Source: Psychrobacillus sp040274765 (GTDB lineage: Bacteria > Bacillota > Bacilli > Bacillales_A > Planococcaceae). From it: a DNA stretch of 64,000 nt. The stretch spans positions 17,099 through 81,098 of the forward strand of contig JBEMAY010000002.1 in NCBI GenBank assembly GCA_040274765.1. Direction: 5' to 3'. The notes under the pieces are model-generated. The model worked only from the letters and a program-made list of their open reading frames with translations, had not been told where the DNA came from and did not search any database. How positions within the stretch are numbered: the first letter of the stretch is position 1; each line of letters begins with the position of its first letter. A program made the translations under genes and the position numbers. Positions 59,951 to 64,000 of this stretch are shown piece by piece.

Positions 59951-60724
59951 TTTCATATAAAATAATCCGCCATTGATAATTTCTATTCCCACACGAGCCG
60001 CGTACTGCTCCTCAAGTGCCTTTTTCTCCATTTCATAGCATTCAGGCTTGTCCTCTACACCCTCATAAAAGTATTCCAATACTTCAAGGCTCTTTTGCAG
60101 TCGCTCCTTTGCTTCCTCGGCCCATGTATGATCGTCATTTGCAATTACACCGTCAATTACTGCATCTAAACGCTCCAAGCCTCGCAACGGTTTAATGATA
60201 TAAGGAAGATTAAATACATTGCCTGGCTTCGCTACATCAAAGCAAATCTCTTTAATCGAATCATGGAAATCTTCCCGAACAATTCCCGTCATAAGATTTA
60301 ATCCTAGAGAAAAAAATGTTTCCTTCGTCTGATCACTATAGTAGGTCACCTTATAGTTCACCCCAAGCCAAGGAGTAAAAATTACCTGGGAATCACTGAC
60401 GACTTTTTCATACATATGGACAAAGGACCCAAGCTCTTGAACAGCCTTGAACATTTGCTTCAGCCTGTTAGAGCCAAAATGAATAACCTCACCCTTTACA
60501 TCTTCCTGTAGCTTTGTTTTGTCCGTTATAAACGTAAGCTGCATGGGACTTGGCTCTGTTCCTGTAGCTTCAACGTATTGCCAATAATACGGACGGTTCA
60601 TCAGCTTTTTGTCCATTTCTTCTGTCAGTTGGACAACCACATAGTGATCACTCTCGCTTAGAATAGGGCAATTATTTTCTTTGAAAAATTGAAGTAAAAA
60701 GTCGTGAACCTGATCTGGGTACAT
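59948..60724 (-). CDS. yqhG: YqhG-like protein
   Basis: 258 residues, close in length to B. subtilis YqhG (about 263). The N-terminus YPDQVHDFLLQFFKENNCPILSESDHYVVVQLTEEMDKKLMNRPYYWQYVEATG is typical. There is no known activity for the family. As in B. subtilis, it lies next to the SNF2 helicase gene yqhH, here 29 bases downstream in the same orientation, so they probably form one transcript. Confidence 0.92.
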   Translation of the reverse strand: MYPDQVHDFLLQFFKENNCPILSESDHYVVVQLTEEMDKKLMNRPYYWQYVEATGTEPSPMQLTFITDKTKLQEDVKGEVIHFGSNRLKQMFKAVQELGSFVHMYEKVVSDSQVIFTPWLGVNYKVTYYSDQTKETFFSLGLNLMTGIVREDFHDSIKEICFDVAKPGNVFNLPYIIKPLRGLERLDAVIDGVIANDDHTWAEEAKERLQKSLEVLEYFYEGVEDKPECYEMEKKALEEQYAARVGIEIINGGLFYMK

Positions 60725-60753
60725 GCATACCCTCCTTCCCTACCCTGTCTGCG

Positions 60754-62286
60754 TTATATTGTTTTTTTATAAGTCGTTAAAATATCATCTAATTCGCCGA
60801 CTACTTTTTCAAAAACATCAATTTTCGTGTAAAGCAAATCTAAAATATGCTGCTCAATGGTGTCCTGAATAGCTAAATTATAGATATGCACATCATGCTC
60901 CTGCCCCAACCTATGCACACGTCCGATTCGCTGCTCCAGCTTCATCGGGTTCCACGGAAGATCGTAATTGATCACGTGGTGACAGAACTGAAGGTTTATC
61001 CCTTCTCCACCCGACTCAGTTGCTATCAGTACCTGTGCTTGCTCCTTGAATAAATGCTTCATCCAATCACGCTTGTTTTTATTGAACTTACCGTTAAATA
61101 AAACACTCGATATTCCCTTCGCACTCAAATACCATTGCAGGTAAATTTGAGTCGCACGGTATTCTGTAAAAATAATCACCTTGTCTTTTGCTTCAGCGAC
61201 AATTTCGTAGGCCTTCTCTGCCTTTGAGTTCACTTCGAGCGACATCAGCTTTTCCATCACATTTTGTACGTAGGCAATTTCTTCTTGGTTCGTACATTTT
61301 TCTACCATGTTGTTAAGCGTTAAGCACGTTGCTTCCTTACTACTACACATTTCCTTTTGAAGTGTAATCATAGAAAAAGCACCAGAAAAAACAGAGGAAA
61401 TGTTTTTAAGATCAGATATCATTTCATACACTTCTTTTTCCTCTTTTGTAAATTCAATAGGAATTATTTTCACCTGACGAGATGTCCACTCGATTCCAGT
61501 ATCCTGCCTTCTATTTCTTACCATTACCTGATTAACCAACTCTCTCAGATACTCATCATCCTCTAAGCTGTGCTTACTTGCAGAGAATGATTCTTGAAAC
61601 GTCTCATAATTTCCTAAATGACCTGGCTTCAATAAAGAAATAAGATAAAATAATTCAAATACATTATTTTGAACAGGCGTTGCAGTCAATAACAAGCAGA
61701 ATTTTTTCTTTAGCCCCTGCACGAATTCATATATTTTCGTTTTATGGTTCTTCAGCTTGTGTGCCTCATCAATAATGATCATGTCATAATTTTGAGCATA
61801 TATAAGTTCTTTATGCGGACTTTTTTTAGCAGTATCCATGCTCATAATGACAATGTCATTGTGGTCAAGGGAATAACTCTTTTTGTAAGCTATTGCAGGA
61901 ATATGAAATTTAAAGTTCATCTCCTCCACCCATTGATTGATCAAGGATGCTGGAGCTAGGATGAGTGCTTTTTTGACAAGCCCTCGAACCATATATTCCT
62001 TTAGTATTAACCCAGCTTCAATTGTTTTCCCGAGACCTACCTCATCCGCTAAAATAGCTTTCCCATTCATCCGCTCAATAACTGTTTGTGCAACTTCTAT
62101 TTGATGGTTTAATGCTTGAAGATTTGGTAAATACTTTGGAGACTGTAGTCCCTTAAAATCTGTTATTAAATTTGTTTTTACGATATCATAGCTCATATTA
62201 TAAAGATTCCAATTATCCCACGGCTCTTCGTTTTCTAATCTTTTTATAAAGCCTTCCTTCCAGGACGACGACTTTTCTATCAACAT
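60754..62286 (-). CDS. yqhH: SNF2-family helicase (YqhH-like)
   Basis: About 510 residues. Walker A lies in LADEVGLGKTIEAG, motif II in IIDEAHKLKN, motif III in LLLTATPVQNN, and motif VI in QRIGRVHRLGQ, so all SWI2/SNF2 motifs are present. It is smaller than RapA-type proteins because it has no extra N- or C-terminal domain. The ATG at 62286 follows GTGAGGTG by seven bases; the frame from 62328 runs through a hairpin and is rejected. B. subtilis yqhH lies near the gcvT operon; that neighbour is absent here, where a repeat and a vWA gene are found upstream instead. Confidence 0.93.
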   Translation of the reverse strand: MLIEKSSSWKEGFIKRLENEEPWDNWNLYNMSYDIVKTNLITDFKGLQSPKYLPNLQALNHQIEVAQTVIERMNGKAILADEVGLGKTIEAGLILKEYMVRGLVKKALILAPASLINQWVEEMNFKFHIPAIAYKKSYSLDHNDIVIMSMDTAKKSPHKELIYAQNYDMIIIDEAHKLKNHKTKIYEFVQGLKKKFCLLLTATPVQNNVFELFYLISLLKPGHLGNYETFQESFSASKHSLEDDEYLRELVNQVMVRNRRQDTGIEWTSRQVKIIPIEFTKEEKEVYEMISDLKNISSVFSGAFSMITLQKEMCSSKEATCLTLNNMVEKCTNQEEIAYVQNVMEKLMSLEVNSKAEKAYEIVAEAKDKVIIFTEYRATQIYLQWYLSAKGISSVLFNGKFNKNKRDWMKHLFKEQAQVLIATESGGEGINLQFCHHVINYDLPWNPMKLEQRIGRVHRLGQEHDVHIYNLAIQDTIEQHILDLLYTKIDVFEKVVGELDDILTTYKKTI

Positions 62287-62291
62287 AAAAA

Positions 62292-62339
62292 ACACCTCAC
62301 AGCAAATCATTTTTCTTAGATTGCCCAAATGTGAGGTGT
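62292..62339 (-). promoter_or_regulatory. Hairpin covering the yqhH ribosome binding site
   Basis: ACACCTCACA (62292-62301) pairs with TGTGAGGTGT (62330-62339), ten base pairs without mismatch. On the minus strand the 3' arm contains the ribosome site GTGAGGTG and is followed by TTTTTT and the ATG. It could sequester the ribosome site or act as an attenuator. Confidence 0.6.
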
Positions 62340-62437
62340 GTATGATTTATTTGAAGAATATTACTATATGAATAATTTTCCAATGAACTATTTACGTTTT
62401 TGTATTTCTAACACATTCCCCATGCTCAATGTATAGA

Positions 62438-62563
62438 ACCGACCGATTATTTGTGTCGACCGACCGATTCTTGGACGGAACCGACCGATTAATTGAGTTG
62501 ACCGACCGGTTTTTGCCCAGAACCGACCGATTATTAGTGCCCACCGACCGATTGTTAGATTTA
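62438..62563. repeat. Six tandem 21-bp repeats with an 11-bp conserved core
   Basis: ACCGACCGATT occurs at 62438, 62459, 62480, 62501 (one change, GGTT), 62522 and 62543, always exactly 21 bases apart, with 10 variable bases between. Both strands are open across the array because 21 is a multiple of three, but no ribosome site supports a gene. It lies between the vWA lipoprotein gene and yqhH. This looks like an iteron-like DNA or RNA element. Confidence 0.92.
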
Positions 62564-62603
62564 TCGTTAATTATGAGTCACATGGAAACACATCAATCTC
62601 GCC

Positions 62604-64000
62604 TTAAGACTGTTCAGCTCTCAACATGTTAACTTCCTCTGTCCAGGCATCAATTTTTTGATGGATACGATTATATTCATCCTCTACCGTTTGTTTTTTT
62701 GACTCACTTAATTCGCTGTTCCATTTGGAAAGTATATCATGTCGTTCTTGAACCTTTCTTTGTAGTGTTTCTGCTTGCTCTGCTGTAATTATTTCTTCCG
62801 CTTCCATCCATTTCACCATTTGGCTTAATCGATTTCGTTCATTCGATATGGCAAAGGAAAGGGCAAGGAAATTTTGACTGATGTCATACTGAGCATTAGA
62901 AATTGCAAATCCGTTCGGTGCATTTAACTGAATATAAGCTACATCTAAAGCACTTGGAATAACCCATTTTTCTTCGATACTACTATTCAATTCTTCACTA
63001 TTGCTTGCTGAAATGTATTCTCCATTTCCTGCATTAGCTACAGCCTTTAATTGATCTTCACCTTTTTGATCAACGTTAAAACCAATGATGTTTACTTTAC
63101 GATTTTCATTCCCTTTCGCAAATTCTTCAGCTTCTTTAATAGGATCACCATCGCATGTCTCTGCTCCATCGCTTACAATGTAAATAGTTAATGCACCTTC
63201 ATAATTTTTACTAGCTTCGTTTGCTGCTTTGATGGCTGCAGCTAATGGTGTCCACCCTTTTGCAACTACTTCATCAACAATCGAGTCAAAGCGTTCAGGA
63301 TTATAAGGCTGCATTGGATAAACTTCTTCTATTTTTGTGCAAGAAAGCTCCTTATCTTTATCCTCTTGTGACCCTCTATGACCATATATATAGAGAGAAA
63401 CCTCACTAGAAGCTCCAATCGTGTTGGCAAAACGCTTCACAGCATTTTTTGCAATCCCCATCTTTTGTTTGCCTTCTACGGACAACAGCATACTTGAACT
63501 TGCATCGAGTAATAGCATTACCTTAGGCGTTGCTTCTACATCTCCTTCACTTAATATTGTTTCTTTCGTAGGCGCTGGTAAATAGGGTTCATTCAAAACT
63601 GCCGAATAATTCATTTGCTTTTCTACCAACTCGCCATATACATTGCTACCAAAATAATAGAGGAGCATTTTAAACAACTGATCCTCATTTTCCATCATTT
63701 CACTAGTTCCTTTTAATTCTACTTGTTCACCTTCTTTTAGCTCTCTTGCATCCTTTGGCCAACTAGATGTCTCGTGTTCAAATGGATACTCTTTAGCAAA
63801 TATTCCAGGCTTGGTCTCCTTCCACTCCTCTATAGACTTTGGAATTACTAATTGCTCAATTGCTTGTAGCTTTTCCTTCCCAAGGTTTTCTGATGATTGT
63901 TCTTCTATAACTGGTTTCTCCGTATCATTTTTATTTTCCCCTCCTGCTTGTTGCTCATTTGAACAAGCTGACAGAAGCAATGTGAGTAATATAATTAATA
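62604..64000 (-). CDS. vWA-domain lipoprotein (5' end outside window)
   Basis: At least 458 residues; the frame is open to the right edge, and the upstream residues (LIILLTLLLSACSN) form a lipobox, so only the first codons of the signal peptide are cut off. The vWA domain (about 150-330) has an intact metal site, LLLDASSSM, then GWTPLAAAI and IVSDGAETCDGD. The C-terminal quarter is helical and charged (LRRKVQERHD-type coiled coil, here AETLQRKVQERHDIL). Bacterial vWA lipoproteins of this kind may bind metal or act as surface scaffolds. The function is unknown. Confidence 0.85.
   Translation of the reverse strand, partial: LIILLTLLLSACSNEQQAGGENKNDTEKPVIEEQSSENLGKEKLQAIEQLVIPKSIEEWKETKPGIFAKEYPFEHETSSWPKDARELKEGEQVELKGTSEMMENEDQLFKMLLYYFGSNVYGELVEKQMNYSAVLNEPYLPAPTKETILSEGDVEATPKVMLLLDASSSMLLSVEGKQKMGIAKNAVKRFANTIGASSEVSLYIYGHRGSQEDKDKELSCTKIEEVYPMQPYNPERFDSIVDEVVAKGWTPLAAAIKAANEASKNYEGALTIYIVSDGAETCDGDPIKEAEEFAKGNENRKVNIIGFNVDQKGEDQLKAVANAGNGEYISASNSEELNSSIEEKWVIPSALDVAYIQLNAPNGFAISNAQYDISQNFLALSFAISNERNRLSQMVKWMEAEEIITAEQAETLQRKVQERHDILSKWNSELSESKKQTVEDEYNRIHQKIDAWTEEVNMLRAEQS

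Noticed and set aside
62286..62603. Glycine riboswitch near yqhH
   Set aside because: None of the tandem glycine aptamer core is seen, and no gcvT is present in the window.
62429..62632. 67-residue frame with TDRL repeats
   Set aside because: No ribosome site is found, both strands are open because the period is 21, and the conservation is in the 11-base DNA core while the rest varies.

Overview
The window reads as a chromosomal segment of a low-GC Gram-positive bacterium of the Bacillaceae/Planococcaceae (a Psychrobacillus-, Lysinibacillus- or Sporosarcina-like organism). The reasons are AT-rich DNA, strong AGGAGG-type ribosome binding sites, many intrinsic terminators, lipoprotein solute-binding proteins, and clear homologues of Bacillus subtilis proteins (MsmX, YesL, NagA/NagB, CypC, NupC, YkuI, YdaT, YqjF, YqiG, YqhG, YqhH). 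The genus is an inference. No rRNA, tRNA, CRISPR array, prophage or transposase was seen. One 100-base run of N (53361-53460) is an assembly gap inside a repeat array.

Region 1 (1-19507) is a carbohydrate locus. A leftward operon starts at 17222 with a solute-binding lipoprotein and two sugar permeases. It continues with an MDR dehydrogenase, a Gfo/Idh/MocA oxidoreductase, a CE7-type acetyl esterase, a sugar isomerase/epimerase, a Gfo/Idh-like protein without an NAD motif, another Gfo/Idh protein, a DUF4838 glycosidase-like protein, an FAD oxidoreductase and a tandem GNAT. A large secreted beta-propeller protein lies downstream. YesL and a second, closely similar binding protein flank the operon start. 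The operon has no ATPase; the MsmX-type ATPase cut by the left edge is a plausible energiser. The content suggests uptake of an acetylated or modified oligosaccharide and its oxidation inside the cell.

Region 2 (19832-30969) is a mixed stretch: a DMT exporter, a CYP152 fatty-acid peroxygenase with a small partner gene, an array of about 125-bp structured repeats, a carboxylesterase, nagA-nagB for amino sugar use, an unknown 232-aa protein, a ThDP enzyme of the acetolactate synthase/pyruvate oxidase family, and a GAF-GAF-PAS-GGDEF-EAL protein.

Region 3 (31501-43912) holds a Liv-type ABC importer operon with an embedded acyl-CoA ligase. It is followed by NupC, a YkuI-like EAL protein that has lost metal-binding aspartates, a SIMPL protein, an alpha/beta hydrolase with a histidine phosphatase, and a YdaT-like protein.

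Region 4 (44000-49570) is a very compact six-gene operon: GntR regulator, class III CoA-transferase, HMG-CoA-lyase-type enzyme, and the three parts of a TRAP importer. It looks like a self-contained cassette that imports a dicarboxylic acid, activates it to the CoA ester and cleaves it. A promoter and a matching operator are visible in front of it.

Region 5 (49869-64000) contains a divergent ferrochelatase-like gene, a vWA protein, a YeeE/YeeD thiosulfate-uptake pair, a second copy of the structured repeat array, and a macro-domain protein. It continues with a SLAP protein, small membrane and zinc-ribbon proteins, an MBL hydrolase, YqjF, a HAD phosphatase, YqiG, YqhG and YqhH. It ends with six exact-register 21-bp repeats and a vWA lipoprotein cut by the right edge.
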